Below, one piece after another: positions 10,095 to 18,516 of a stretch of 64,000 bases of DNA. Position numbers and translations under genes: made by a program. The number at the start of each line of letters is the position of its first letter. The stretch's first letter is position 1. The stretch is from Tunturiibacter gelidiferens. GTDB taxonomy: Bacteria > Acidobacteriota > Terriglobia > Terriglobales > Acidobacteriaceae. The notes under the pieces are model-generated. The model saw only the letters and a list, made by a program, of their open reading frames with translations, was not told the origin of the DNA and did not search any database. The DNA is taken from the NCBI RefSeq assembly GCF_013410115.1, contig NZ_JACCCV010000001.1, positions 2,356,001 to 2,420,000 on the forward strand, in the 5' to 3' direction.

Positions 10095-11975
10095 TTATTC
10101 ATCCTCCGCCGTCTCCAGAAGCGGATCATTCGCCGGCCGCCGCACCATCTCATGGAGCGCCGCCCCGGGAGCGATCATCGGATAAACCCCATCCTCTTTC
10201 TCAACCTGGAAGTTGATCAGAAACGCCTTACCGCTCGTGCGCGCTTTCGTAACGGTGGGAGTCACATTCTTTCGCTCGCTAACATGCGCTCCATCAATGC
10301 CATGCGCGCCAGCCAGCTTCACAAAATCCGGCGACAGGATCGGCGAAGCAGCGTAGTTCTTCTCATAAAACGCCTCCTGCCACTGCCGAACCATACCCAG
10401 AAAACCGTTATTGATCACTGCAATATTGATCGCCAAACCCTCTTGAACAATGGTCGAAAGCTCAGCCGCAGTCATCTGAAAACCGCCGTCACCAGCGATC
10501 ACCCAAACATCTTTTTCAGGACAAGCCACCTTCGCTCCAATCGCCGCAGGAAGCGCAAACCCCATAGTGCCAAGGCCTCCGCTGGTGATCAGCGAACGAG
10601 GCGCGTCATGTTTGTAGTACTGCGCCTCCCACATCTGATGCTGCCCAACATCAGTCACGATGATGGTCTGATCGGCCCTGCCCGCAGCGTGTGCTTCACG
10701 CCAGATGTCGTTGATGACATGGGCGGCATAAAGATGGCCATTGTCGGGCAGATTGATGATGTCGCGGACGGCGGCGTCGCCCTTCATGGCGTTGATCTCG
10801 CAGAGCCAGTCGGTGGTTGCACATGGCACGTTTCCTGCTGCTCCGCCGCCTTGACGGGAGCCGCCCGGATTGCCGGACGGGGGACGCTTGCCGGTGACTC
10901 CATCGCCGAATCGGATGGTGCCTTTGTCGCGATCGAGTGTGTAGCCGGTGGAGTCGAGAAGTGGGAGCAGCAGTTCGAGGACCTCTTTGAGGTCGCCGAT
11001 GAGGGCTACGTCGGCGCGGACGTTTTTGTTAATCTCCGACGGATCGATCTCGATGTGAATCTTCTTCGCGTTGGGTGCATAGCGGGCGAGGTTGCCGGTG
11101 ACGCGGTCATCGAAGCGCATACCGAGGGCAAGTAGCAGATCGGCTTGCTGGATGGCGTTGTTGACCCACGATTCGCCGTGCATCCCCATCATGCCGAGCG
11201 AGAGCGGATGATAGGTCGGGAAGGCTCCAAGGCCAAGCAGCGTGCTGGCGACAGGAATCTGCTGGCGCTCTGCAAAGGCGAGAACTTGTGCTTCGGCGCC
11301 GGAGTGCGTGATGCCGTGACCGGCGAGAATGACGGGTTTCTTTGCTGCTTTGATGAACTCGATGGCTTGCTGGATGGAGGAGGACTCCGCGCGCAGCATG
11401 GGGTGAGGGCGGTAGGACGCGGGCGCAGCAGCTTCAAAGTTGAAGGCGGCGGTGTTCTGCTGTGCATCCTTGGTGATGTCGACCAGCACGGGGCCAGGGC
11501 GGCCGTTGGTCGCAACCTGAAAGGCCTCGCGCAGTGTTGGTGCAATATCTTCGGCGCGCGTGACGAGGTAGTTGTGCTTCGTGATCGGCAGAGTGATGCC
11601 TGTGATGTCGACTTCCTGAAAGGCGTCGGAGCCAAGGACCTTGCTGCCTACCTGTCCGGTGATGCAGACGATCGGGATGGAGTCGAGCATGGCGGTTGCT
11701 ATGCCGGTGACGAGATTCGTCGCACCGGGGCCGCTGGTGGCAATACACACACCGACCTTCCCCGAAGCACGGGCGTAGCCGTCAGCCATATGCGATGCGC
11801 CCTGCTCGTGGCGGACGAGGATGTGGTGGATAGGGAACTTGCGCAGTGCGTCGTAGGCGGGAAGGATGGCTCCGCCAGGGTAGCCGAAGACCTTGTCCAC
11901 GCTCTCGCCGACGAGTGTGGCCCAGATGATCTCGGCTCCAGTGAGTTGGGGGTGGTGATTTTTATTAATTGACAT
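10095..11975 (-). CDS. ilvB: acetolactate synthase large (catalytic) subunit
   Basis: ThDP-dependent acetohydroxyacid synthase, first common step of valine, leucine and isoleucine synthesis. Start at 11975 (MSINKNHHPQLTGAEI) is set by GGGAGGT just upstream; an upstream in-frame ATG at 12026 has no such site. The N-terminal ThDP domain has the catalytic Glu region (VFGYPGGAILPAYD, HEQGASHMADGYARASGKVG), then the FAD-binding middle domain and the C-terminal ThDP domain (GDGGFQMTAAELSTIV...NNGFLGMVRQWQ). At 626 aa it carries an extra Gly/Ser/Pro-rich linker of some 30 residues (around 370-405) between the central and C-terminal domains. The 5' end overlaps the DUF4288 gene by 11 nt. Confidence 0.96.
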   Translation of the reverse strand: MSINKNHHPQLTGAEIIWATLVGESVDKVFGYPGGAILPAYDALRKFPIHHILVRHEQGASHMADGYARASGKVGVCIATSGPGATNLVTGIATAMLDSIPIVCITGQVGSKVLGSDAFQEVDITGITLPITKHNYLVTRAEDIAPTLREAFQVATNGRPGPVLVDITKDAQQNTAAFNFEAAAPASYRPHPMLRAESSSIQQAIEFIKAAKKPVILAGHGITHSGAEAQVLAFAERQQIPVASTLLGLGAFPTYHPLSLGMMGMHGESWVNNAIQQADLLLALGMRFDDRVTGNLARYAPNAKKIHIEIDPSEINKNVRADVALIGDLKEVLELLLPLLDSTGYTLDRDKGTIRFGDGVTGKRPPSGNPGGSRQGGGAAGNVPCATTDWLCEINAMKGDAAVRDIINLPDNGHLYAAHVINDIWREAHAAGRADQTIIVTDVGQHQMWEAQYYKHDAPRSLITSGGLGTMGFALPAAIGAKVACPEKDVWVIAGDGGFQMTAAELSTIVQEGLAINIAVINNGFLGMVRQWQEAFYEKNYAASPILSPDFVKLAGAHGIDGAHVSERKNVTPTVTKARTSGKAFLINFQVEKEDGVYPMIAPGAALHEMVRRPANDPLLETAEDE

Positions 11976-12381
11976 GATTGCTACCTCCCGTTGACGCTTT
12001 TCCTCGCTTTGCTCCATGTGCCTCAATCGCTCCTAGTTGCGCTCTTGGCTTAATCATTTCTTGAATGCTTTGTTCGCTGACGTCTTCTTGCTCTTCCCAC
12101 ATAATCTCCGCGCCGTCTTCAAGCTTTTCGTAAACCAGAAGCAGGTCACGAAGTCCTCTAAATTGTGAGACGACCTGCTCCCCACTGGTGTTGGTCCAAG
12201 AATCCTCGTAGAGTTTTCCGCGATTCAACGCCTTCTCGTAGGCTTCATCCGGCGAACTTGCTCTGATGAGATGTGTATTGATCCAAACGGTGGAGTCTTC
12301 CGCACCTGCGACCTTCAGTTCTTGAATCATGTCGGCGAGGAACCACTCCATGTCCTTCGGAATCCATTTCGTTTTTGACAT
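11965..12381 (-). CDS. DUF4288 domain protein
   Basis: 138 aa, soluble. WFLADMIQELKVAG, a long middle strand-helix ending in RASSPDEAYEKALNRGK, a SWTNTSGEQVVSQFRGLRDLL stretch and a final LVYEKLEDGAEIMWEE are what is expected of DUF4288, a small family of unknown function seen often next to toxin or immunity-like genes. The coding sequence ends 11 nt inside ilvB, so it is translated immediately before ilvB. It sits between ilvD and ilvB, where no amino-acid enzyme is missing. Function unproven. Confidence 0.72.
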   Translation of the reverse strand: MSKTKWIPKDMEWFLADMIQELKVAGAEDSTVWINTHLIRASSPDEAYEKALNRGKLYEDSWTNTSGEQVVSQFRGLRDLLLVYEKLEDGAEIMWEEQEDVSEQSIQEMIKPRAQLGAIEAHGAKRGKASTGGSNHVN

Positions 12382-12397
12382 AGAGCGGTTACCTCAT

Positions 12398-12470
12398 GGG
12401 CTAAAGCCAGGTTTTGTGTGCAACCTCAAGATCGAGAAGCAGATTCCTCCGCTTCGCTGCGGAATGACAA
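12398..12470. repeat. interspersed repeats in the ilvD-DUF4288 gap
   Basis: Two repeat types lie together: GGGCTAAAGCC (12398-12408), a shortened copy of the element at 14980-15032, and ATTCCTCCGCTTCGCTGCGGAATGACA (12443-12469), an imperfect hairpin with a TTCG loop that resembles the copy at 14251-14277. Such repeats are scattered through acidobacterial intergenic regions; they look like REP-type elements. Confidence 0.6.
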
Positions 12471-12480
12471 CAAGGAAAAA

Positions 12481-14181
12481 CTAGATTGTTACCGCTCCTT
12501 CGCTGGCGCTGCTTACTGAGTTGGTGTACTTGGCGAAGACGCCGCGTTTGAAGCGGGGTTCGGGGGCCTTCCATGCGGCGAGGCGAGTGGCGATCTCGGC
12601 TTCGGGGACGTTGAGGGTTAGCTTGCGGTTGGGGATGTCGAAGGTGATGGTGTCGCCTTCGTGCACGGCTGCGATGGGGCCGCCGAGTTGGGCTTCGGGG
12701 GCGACGTGACCGACCATGAGGCCGCGGGTGGCTCCGGAGAAGCGGCCGTCGGTGAGGAGCGCTACCGTTTCGCTGAGCTCTGGGATGCCTTTGATGGCGG
12801 CAGTGACGGCGAGCATCTCGCGCATGCCGGGGCCGCCGCGTGGGCCTTCGTAGCGAATGACGCAGACGTCGTTGGGGTTGATCTTGCCGGCTTCGACGGC
12901 GGCGTGACACTCGTCCTCGGACTCGAAGACGCGAGCTACTCCTTCGTGGAAGAGACGCTCGTGGCCGGCGACTTTGACGACGCAGCCCTCGGGCGCGAGG
13001 TTGCCCTTGAGTATGACGAGGCCGCCGGTGGCCTTGAGTGGGTGCTCGGTGGTGTAGATGACGGCCTGGTTAGGCGTCTCGACGGCGGCGGAGGCCTCTT
13101 CAGCGAGGGTCTTGCCGGTGACAGTTATCTGGCTGCCGTCGATAAGACCGGCGTCGAGGAGGCGCTTGGCGAGGAGGCGGCTGCCGCCTGCATCCTGATA
13201 GTCCTTGGCGGCGTATTTGCCACCGGGGGAGAGGTCGCAGATGTGCGGTGTGCGGTCGCTGATGGCGTTGAAGTCGTCGATGGTGAAGGGGATGTTGAAC
13301 TCGCGCGCGATGGCGAGCAGGTGAAGTACGGCGTTGGTGCTGCCGCCTGAGGCGCAGGCGGAGACGTAGGCGTTCTCGATGGCCTTGCGGGTAACAATCT
13401 TTGAGGGGCGGAGGTCATTCTTTGCGAGATCCATGACGATGCGACCGGCTTCGCGGCTGGCTGCGGCTTTATCGGGAGACATGGCGGGGACGCCGGTGAT
13501 CTGGATGGGAGAGATGCCGAGGAACTCGCCGGCCATGGCCATGGTGTTGGCGGTGAACTGTCCGCCGCAGGCTCCGGGGCCGGGACAGGCGGCTGCTTCG
13601 AGGGCTTCGAGCTCATCATCGGTGATCTTGCCGGCGGCGTGCGAGCCCATGCCTTCGAAGACCTGCAGGATGGTGATCTCCTTGATGGTGCCGTCGGGCT
13701 GGGGGAGCTTGCCGGGGGCGATGGAGCCGCCGTAGAGCATGAGCCCCGGGATGTCGAGGCGTGCGAGGGCCATGATGGCGGCGGGCATGTTCTTGTCGCA
13801 GCCGGCGATGCAGACGAGGCCGTCGAAGGAGTTGGCGCGTGTGACGAGTTCGATGGAGTCGGCGATGACCTCGCGGGAGACGAGCGAGGCCTTCATGCCC
13901 TGGGTGCCCATGGTGATGCCGTCGTGGACGGTGATGGTATTGAACTCCATGGGAGTGCCGCCGGCGTCACGGACGCCCTGTTTGACCGCCTCGGCGACTT
14001 GGCGGAGATGGAAGTTGCAGGGACCGACCTCGGTCCAGGTGTTGGCGATACCGATGATGGGCTTGTGAAGGTCTTCTTTCGTGAAGCCTACGCTGCGCAG
14101 GTAAGAGCGAGCTGCGGCGCGGGATGGTCCTTCGGTGAGGACTTTGGAGTACTTCTTTGCGGGATTGAGTTCGTTGCTCAA
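12481..14181 (-). CDS. ilvD: dihydroxy-acid dehydratase
   Basis: Dehydrates 2,3-dihydroxy-isovalerate or -methylvalerate to the 2-keto acid using an Fe-S cluster. The three Cys ligands are visible in GPCNFHLRQVAEAV, IAGCDKNMPAAI and CPGPGACGGQFTANTM. The mid-protein VASGGSTNAVLHLLAIA stretch (here ACASGGSTNAVLHLLAIA) and C-terminal YEGPRGGPGMREML and TDGRFSGATRGLMVGHVAPEA are intact. 566 aa, normal length. The start is a TTG (MSNELNPAKKYSK) with GGAGAT a few nt upstream; the nearby ATG is in another frame and runs straight into TGA. Fourth enzyme gene in the operon order after leuD. Confidence 0.97.
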   Translation of the reverse strand: MSNELNPAKKYSKVLTEGPSRAAARSYLRSVGFTKEDLHKPIIGIANTWTEVGPCNFHLRQVAEAVKQGVRDAGGTPMEFNTITVHDGITMGTQGMKASLVSREVIADSIELVTRANSFDGLVCIAGCDKNMPAAIMALARLDIPGLMLYGGSIAPGKLPQPDGTIKEITILQVFEGMGSHAAGKITDDELEALEAAACPGPGACGGQFTANTMAMAGEFLGISPIQITGVPAMSPDKAAASREAGRIVMDLAKNDLRPSKIVTRKAIENAYVSACASGGSTNAVLHLLAIAREFNIPFTIDDFNAISDRTPHICDLSPGGKYAAKDYQDAGGSRLLAKRLLDAGLIDGSQITVTGKTLAEEASAAVETPNQAVIYTTEHPLKATGGLVILKGNLAPEGCVVKVAGHERLFHEGVARVFESEDECHAAVEAGKINPNDVCVIRYEGPRGGPGMREMLAVTAAIKGIPELSETVALLTDGRFSGATRGLMVGHVAPEAQLGGPIAAVHEGDTITFDIPNRKLTLNVPEAEIATRLAAWKAPEPRFKRGVFAKYTNSVSSASEGAVTI

Positions 14182-14250
14182 TTCATCTCCGTGTTTGAGT
14201 GTTTCGGGTTGAAAAGGTTCGAGCGGTCGTGAGATCCGAGAGATCTTCGG

Positions 14251-14277
14251 GATCCTTCGCTCCGCTCAGGATGACAG
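14251..14277. repeat. REP-like repeat copy
   Basis: GATCCTTCGCTCCGCTCAGGATGACAG, same family as the copy at 12443-12469 (shared pattern GAT-CCT-CGCT-CGCT--GGATGACA). It lies in the ilvD-leuD spacer, just upstream of ilvD. Confidence 0.55.
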
Positions 14278-14315
14278 CAACAACAAACTGCGGTGTAGAT
14301 ATGCAGCGGGTTTAT

Positions 14316-14954
14316 CTATGCGGCTGCGCTGCTGCGTGGTTTCAGCCAGAACTCGGCGTCATGTTTGTTTTCGAAGGCGTCAAGTTCGGATTCATGGCGC
14401 AGCGTCAGACCTATGTCATCGAGGCCGTTCAGGAGGCAGTATTTGCGGAAGGGGTCGATTTCGAAGTGTGCGCTGAAACCTTCGTCGTCGGTGATGGTTT
14501 GGGCTTCGAGGTTGATGGTGATCTTGTGCGCTGGATTTTTTTCGGAGCGATGCATCAGGGTTTCGACGTCGGACTCGGGGAGGCGAACGAGAACCATGCC
14601 GTTTTTGCCGGCGTTGGAGAAGAAGATGTCGGCGAAGCTGGGGGCGATGACGGCGAGGAAGCCGAAGTCGGTGAGGGCCCAGGCGGCGTGCTCGCGCGAG
14701 CTGCCGCAGCCGAAGTTTTTTCCGGCGATGAGGATCTTCGCGCCCTTGTGATGGTGTTTGTTGAGGACGAAGTCGGGGTGGGGTTCGCCCGCGTGTGGGC
14801 CATCCTGGATACGGCGCCAGTCGTAGAAGAGGAAGTCGCCGTAGCCGGTGCGCTCGATGCGCTTGAGGAACTGCTTGGGGATGATCTGGTCGGTGTCGAC
14901 GTTTGGGCGATCGAGCGGGACGGCGTGGCTGGTGAGAACGTTGATGGGATGCAT
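14316..14954 (-). CDS. leuD: 3-isopropylmalate dehydratase small subunit
   Basis: Swivel domain subunit of the LeuCD aconitase-type isomerase that turns 2-isopropylmalate into 3-isopropylmalate. The family signature is clear: SHAVPLDRPNVDTDQIIPKQFLK, then GCGSSREHAAWALTDFGF and ADIFFSNAGKNGMVLVRLPE. 212 aa is normal. ATG at 14954 has GAGGAA 4-5 nt upstream. It lies 89 bp downstream of leuC, the spacer being occupied by two GGGGCTAAAGCCCC repeats. Confidence 0.96.
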   Translation of the reverse strand: MHPINVLTSHAVPLDRPNVDTDQIIPKQFLKRIERTGYGDFLFYDWRRIQDGPHAGEPHPDFVLNKHHHKGAKILIAGKNFGCGSSREHAAWALTDFGFLAVIAPSFADIFFSNAGKNGMVLVRLPESDVETLMHRSEKNPAHKITINLEAQTITDDEGFSAHFEIDPFRKYCLLNGLDDIGLTLRHESELDAFENKHDAEFWLKPRSSAAA

Positions 14955-14979
14955 GAGTTCCTCGTTTGGCAGAAGGCTC

Positions 14980-15032
14980 GGGGCTAAAGCCCCTCAATTA
15001 TTGGTTGATGTTTCGTGGGGCTAAAGCCCCAC
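14980..15032. repeat. paired GGGGCTAAAGCCCC palindromes
   Basis: GGGGCTAAAGCCCC at 14980-14993 and GTGGGGCTAAAGCCCCAC at 15015-15032, 21 bp apart, fill the leuC-leuD spacer. Each is a near-perfect hairpin with a CTAAAG centre. A partial third copy is at 12398. With no T-run after either hairpin, they look like a repeat element rather than a terminator. Confidence 0.7.
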
Positions 15033-15043
15033 GCTCCCTTCGA

Positions 15044-16480
15044 CTATTTACCCTTGAACTGCCAGGTGCGGATGTCGGTGAAGTGGCCGGTGATGGCGGC
15101 TGCGGCGGCCATTTGCGGGCTGACCAGATGAGTGCGGCCACCACGGCCCTGACGGCCTTCGAAGTTGCGGTTGCTGGTGGAGGCGCAGCGTTCGCCGGGT
15201 GCGAGGATGTCGGGGTTCATGCCAAGGCACATGCTGCAGCCGGGCTCGCGCCAATCGAAGCCAGCCTCAGTGAATACTCTGTCGAGACCTTCTTTTTCTG
15301 CCTGCGCTTTGACGGACTGCGAGCCCGGTACGACCATGGCGCGGACCGTGGTAGCGACGTGATAACCGCGAACGACCGAGGCTGCTGCCCGAAGATCTTC
15401 GATGCGTGCGTTGGTGCAGGAGCCAATGAAGGCGCGATCAATTTTGATCTCTTCGATCGGCTCGCCAGCGTGGAGACCCATGTATTCGAGGGCGCGCTCG
15501 AAGGCCTTCTGATCGGCTTCGCTGGCGGTGGGATCGGCCAGGGGAACTGTGCTTTTGACGCCGGTAACCATGCCGGGAGAGGTGCCCCAACTGACGGTGG
15601 GAGTGATGTCGGAGGCGTTGAGGGTGAGTTCGCGATCGAAGATTGCTCCTTCGTCGGTTACAAGTTCAAACCAGTGCGATGCGGCTTCGTCCCATGCGGC
15701 GCCGGACGGGGAGAAGCGACGGCCTTTGAGGTAGGCGAAGGTTATGGCGTCGGGCGCGATCATGCCGGCGCGTGCTCCGGCCTCGATGCTCATGTTGCAG
15801 ATGGTCATACGGCCTTCCATCGATAGAGCACGAATGGCGGAGCCGGCGTACTCGACGACGTAGCCGGTGGCTCCGGCGGTGCCGATCTCGCCGATGATGT
15901 GGAGGACGATGTCCTTGGCGGTGACGCCGAGGGGAAGTGTGCCTTCGACGTTGATGCGGAAGGTTTTTGGCTTGTCTTGTGGAAGAGTTTGCGTGGCCAT
16001 GACGTGTTCGACTTCGCTGGTGCCGATGCCGAAGGCAAGGGCGCCGAAGGCGCCGTGGGTGCTGGTGTGGGAGTCGCCGCAGACGATGGTCATGCCGGGT
16101 TTGGTGAAGCCAAGCTCGGGGCCGATGATGTGGACGATGCCCTGGTTGGGCGACTGGACATCGTACAGTTCGACGCCGAAGTCGGCGCAGTTCTTGCGCA
16201 GGGCTTCGATTTGTTTCGAGGCGATCTGGTCGACGATGTGGAGTCGGTCTTCGATGCTGCTGGTGGGGACGTTGTGATCGACGGTTGCTACGGTGCGATC
16301 TGGGCGGCGGAGTTTGCGGCCTGCCATGCGAAGACCGTCGAAGGCCTGCGGACTGGTGACCTCGTGGACGAGGTGCAGGTCGATGTAGAGGATGCTGGGT
16401 TCGCCTGTGGGCTCAGCGACGAGATGTTGGTGCCAGACTTTTTCGAAGAGTGTCTTGGGTGATGTTTGGGGTGTGCTCAT
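15044..16480 (-). CDS. leuC: 3-isopropylmalate dehydratase large subunit
   Basis: Aconitase-family catalytic subunit. Starting at [20 protein letters not shown] (16480) gives 478 aa, close to the usual ~470; an upstream extension in the same frame is Arg/Pro/His-rich and overlaps orf237, so I reject it. Fe-S cluster Cys: [11 protein letters not shown] and the [10 protein letters not shown] pair. Substrate motifs [15 protein letters not shown] and [28 protein letters not shown] are present. The start codon overlaps the stop of orf237 (ATGA), so the two are translationally coupled. Confidence 0.97.
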   Translation of the reverse strand: MSTPQTSPKTLFEKVWHQHLVAEPTGEPSILYIDLHLVHEVTSPQAFDGLRMAGRKLRRPDRTVATVDHNVPTSSIEDRLHIVDQIASKQIEALRKNCADFGVELYDVQSPNQGIVHIIGPELGFTKPGMTIVCGDSHTSTHGAFGALAFGIGTSEVEHVMATQTLPQDKPKTFRINVEGTLPLGVTAKDIVLHIIGEIGTAGATGYVVEYAGSAIRALSMEGRMTICNMSIEAGARAGMIAPDAITFAYLKGRRFSPSGAAWDEAASHWFELVTDEGAIFDRELTLNASDITPTVSWGTSPGMVTGVKSTVPLADPTASEADQKAFERALEYMGLHAGEPIEEIKIDRAFIGSCTNARIEDLRAAASVVRGYHVATTVRAMVVPGSQSVKAQAEKEGLDRVFTEAGFDWREPGCSMCLGMNPDILAPGERCASTSNRNFEGRQGRGGRTHLVSPQMAAAAAITGHFTDIRTWQFKGK

Positions 16481-17190
16481 GGTTGTGCCTTTTGCTCTGT
16501 TGATGGAGGGAGGGTGAAGGTGTTGGCGCCGATGGCGGCCGGTTTGATCTGATGCGGCGTACCGTCGGGGTCGACGAGAATGGCGTTGGCGATCTGCTGG
16601 ATCTGTGTGTTGCCCTGCGGCGGATGCGCGGTCCAGCGGGCGACGCTGTTGGTGAGCGCTGCCGGAATGTGGTCGGGGTCGATGGGGTGATTCGGGAAAA
16701 CCCAAAGAGTGTACTCGGCCCCGGACTGATCGGGGGTCCTGCTGTCTTTGATCCAGTCAATTGCGGCGAAGACGATGAGCGGATGAGGGCCGTTAAGATC
16801 GACCCAGATCAGACCGCGCTCAGGACAGAAGCGGAAGACGCAGCCGGTGATGGAGAGGTACCGGTTGTTGTCGGCGAGCACCTTGTCGGGGACTGAGATG
16901 AAGTCGAGTGCGGTCTCGGCGAGAGTCTTGTAGCCCGTCTTGGGATTGCCCCAGAAGGTTTGTGGAGCGGTGAAGTACTGCTCGAGGAAGGGACGGAAGC
17001 GCTGGTCGAGGACCAACTGTGTCTCGCGGCCGTCGGCGGGTGGAGGGGCGTATTGCCAGAGCCACTCAATGTTTTCCTTTGGCTGCTTCTTGTCTTTTTT
17101 GATTTGCGGCGAAGAGATTTGCGCGCGCGCGGCCGGAGCTGCGAAGAGCAGGAGAGTGGCGGCGAGTTGGATAGCGTGGCGCATCTTCAT
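16477..17190 (-). CDS. secreted protein of unknown function between leuB and leuC
   Basis: 237 aa from [24 protein letters not shown] at 17190, a textbook Sec signal peptide with cleavage after ARA; sequence upstream in frame is not protein-like. The mature part begins with a Lys-rich stretch, then a globular region with Trp/Pro-rich segments ([27 protein letters not shown]) and two Cys in [15 protein letters not shown] that could pair. It ends 3 nt inside leuC. No family recognised; the product is probably periplasmic, which makes its place in a leucine operon surprising. Confidence 0.75.
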   Translation of the reverse strand: MKMRHAIQLAATLLLFAAPAARAQISSPQIKKDKKQPKENIEWLWQYAPPPADGRETQLVLDQRFRPFLEQYFTAPQTFWGNPKTGYKTLAETALDFISVPDKVLADNNRYLSITGCVFRFCPERGLIWVDLNGPHPLIVFAAIDWIKDSRTPDQSGAEYTLWVFPNHPIDPDHIPAALTNSVARWTAHPPQGNTQIQQIANAILVDPDGTPHQIKPAAIGANTFTLPPSTEQKAQP

Positions 17191-17195
17191 TTTGT

Positions 17196-17378
17196 TTAGC
17201 GACTGCGTCTGGGTTGATTGAACTGCCGTTGGCTGAGCCAAAGCAGACCGTTGACCAGAGGAAACATGATGATCGCCGTGATGAGGAGCACCATCGGCGG
17301 TGCTCCCCGCAGCCAGCGATAGACCAGCGCTGCGGTGATTGCGAGGTTTGCCAGGGCCGTCTTGAATCTCGGACTCAT
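17196..17378 (-). CDS. small membrane protein (60 aa)
   Basis: Two hydrophobic helices (LANLAITAALVYRWL and MVLLITAIIMFPLVNGLLWL) with an Arg-rich C-terminus. It begins 5 bp after the leuB stop and ends 5 bp before the orf237 start, fitting an operon gene exactly. No family recognised and no strong ribosome site, so translation may be coupled to leuB. Confidence 0.6.
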   Translation of the reverse strand: MSPRFKTALANLAITAALVYRWLRGAPPMVLLITAIIMFPLVNGLLWLSQRQFNQPRRSR

Positions 17379-17383
17379 GTTGT

Positions 17384-18493
17384 TTAGACGGCGTGCATGG
17401 CCTGGCGGCGGTCGATGGACTCAGCCAGAGCCTGGTGAACGAGCTTACCCATCTCCTGCGTGCTGACTGGAGTTTGCCCGGGCTGCTGTCCGCGCGCGAT
17501 GTCGGCGGTGCGATAGCCGGCGTCGAGAACTTTGTTGACTGCGAGTTCGACCGCGCGCGCGTCCTGCTCAAGATTGGCGGAGTGGCGGAGGATCATTGCC
17601 GCAGTAAGGATTGCGCCAAGAGGATTGGCTTTGCCGGTGCCGGCGATGTCCGGCGCGCTGCCATGAACCGGCTCGTAGAGATTGACCGCGCCGCCGATGG
17701 TGGCCGACGGCAACATCCCGAGGGAACCGGTGATGACTCCGGCTTCGTCGGACAAGATGTCGCCGAAGAGATTTTCGGTGAGTACGACGTCGAAGTTTCG
17801 GGGGATGTTCATGATGTGCATCGCCATAGAGTCGACGAGCTGATGCTCAAGCGTGACGGAGGGATAGTCTTTTGCAACCTCGGTGACGGTGGCTCGCCAT
17901 AGTTGCGACACCTCGAGGACGTTGGCCTTGTCGACGGAGGTTACCTTCTGGCGACGATTGCTGGCGAGCTCGAAGGCCACGCGGGAGACGCGTACGATTT
18001 CGTCGCGGGTGTATCGCATGGTGTTGATAGCCTCGTTACTCTCGTGGTCCCACCAGCGTGGGGCTCCGAAGTAGAGTCCGCCGAGGAGTTCGCGCACGAA
18101 GAGGATATCGACATCTTTGGTGACTTCGGGGCGCAGCGGGGAACTTTCGCTGAGCGCGGTGTAGGCGATGGATGGGCGCAGGTTTGCGAAGCCACCGAGA
18201 GCCTGGCGGATTTGTAGGAGGCCGGCTTCAGGGCGCTTGTCCGGCGGGAGAGCGTTGAACTTGTTATCGCCAACGGCGCCGAGGAGGACGGCATCGCATT
18301 CCAGCGCGGCGTCGAGGGTGGCGGTAGGTAGCGGCGAACCGGTCTCTGTGATCGCTATGCCTCCTATGAGGCCTTCGACGAAGGTGAATTCGTGACCGCC
18401 CAGCTCGGCTACAGCGCGAAGAATGTTTGTGGCCTGATGGGTGACCTCGGGGCCGATGCCGTCGCCGGCGAGAACTGCAATTTTGAGGCGCAT
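17384..18493 (-). CDS. leuB: 3-isopropylmalate dehydrogenase
   Basis: NAD-dependent oxidative decarboxylation of 3-isopropylmalate to 2-oxoisocaproate. KIAVLAGDGIGPEVTHQA opens the protein; VRELLGGLYFGAPR, the TSVDKANVLEVSQLWR Lys/Asn site, ENLFGDILSDEAGVITGSLGMLPSA and LYEPVHGSAPDIAGTGKANPLGA are all present. 369 aa, slightly long at the C-terminus. ATG at 18493 with AAAGGAAAG upstream, 23 bp after the leuA stop. Confidence 0.97.
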   Translation of the reverse strand: MRLKIAVLAGDGIGPEVTHQATNILRAVAELGGHEFTFVEGLIGGIAITETGSPLPTATLDAALECDAVLLGAVGDNKFNALPPDKRPEAGLLQIRQALGGFANLRPSIAYTALSESSPLRPEVTKDVDILFVRELLGGLYFGAPRWWDHESNEAINTMRYTRDEIVRVSRVAFELASNRRQKVTSVDKANVLEVSQLWRATVTEVAKDYPSVTLEHQLVDSMAMHIMNIPRNFDVVLTENLFGDILSDEAGVITGSLGMLPSATIGGAVNLYEPVHGSAPDIAGTGKANPLGAILTAAMILRHSANLEQDARAVELAVNKVLDAGYRTADIARGQQPGQTPVSTQEMGKLVHQALAESIDRRQAMHAV

Positions 18494-18516
18494 GGTGCTC
18501 TTTCCTTTGCCTAGGT

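Noticed and set aside
10152-11972. Long plus-strand ORFs (327 and 275 aa) across ilvB
   Set aside because: Both are mirror frames of the catalytic subunit gene and show no domain.
12661-14232. Gly/Asp-rich plus-strand ORFs over ilvD
   Set aside because: Shadow of ilvD; strongly biased composition with no motif.
16481-16705. N-terminal extension of LeuC
   Set aside because: The extra residues are Arg/Pro/His-rich and overlap the secreted orf237 coding sequence.
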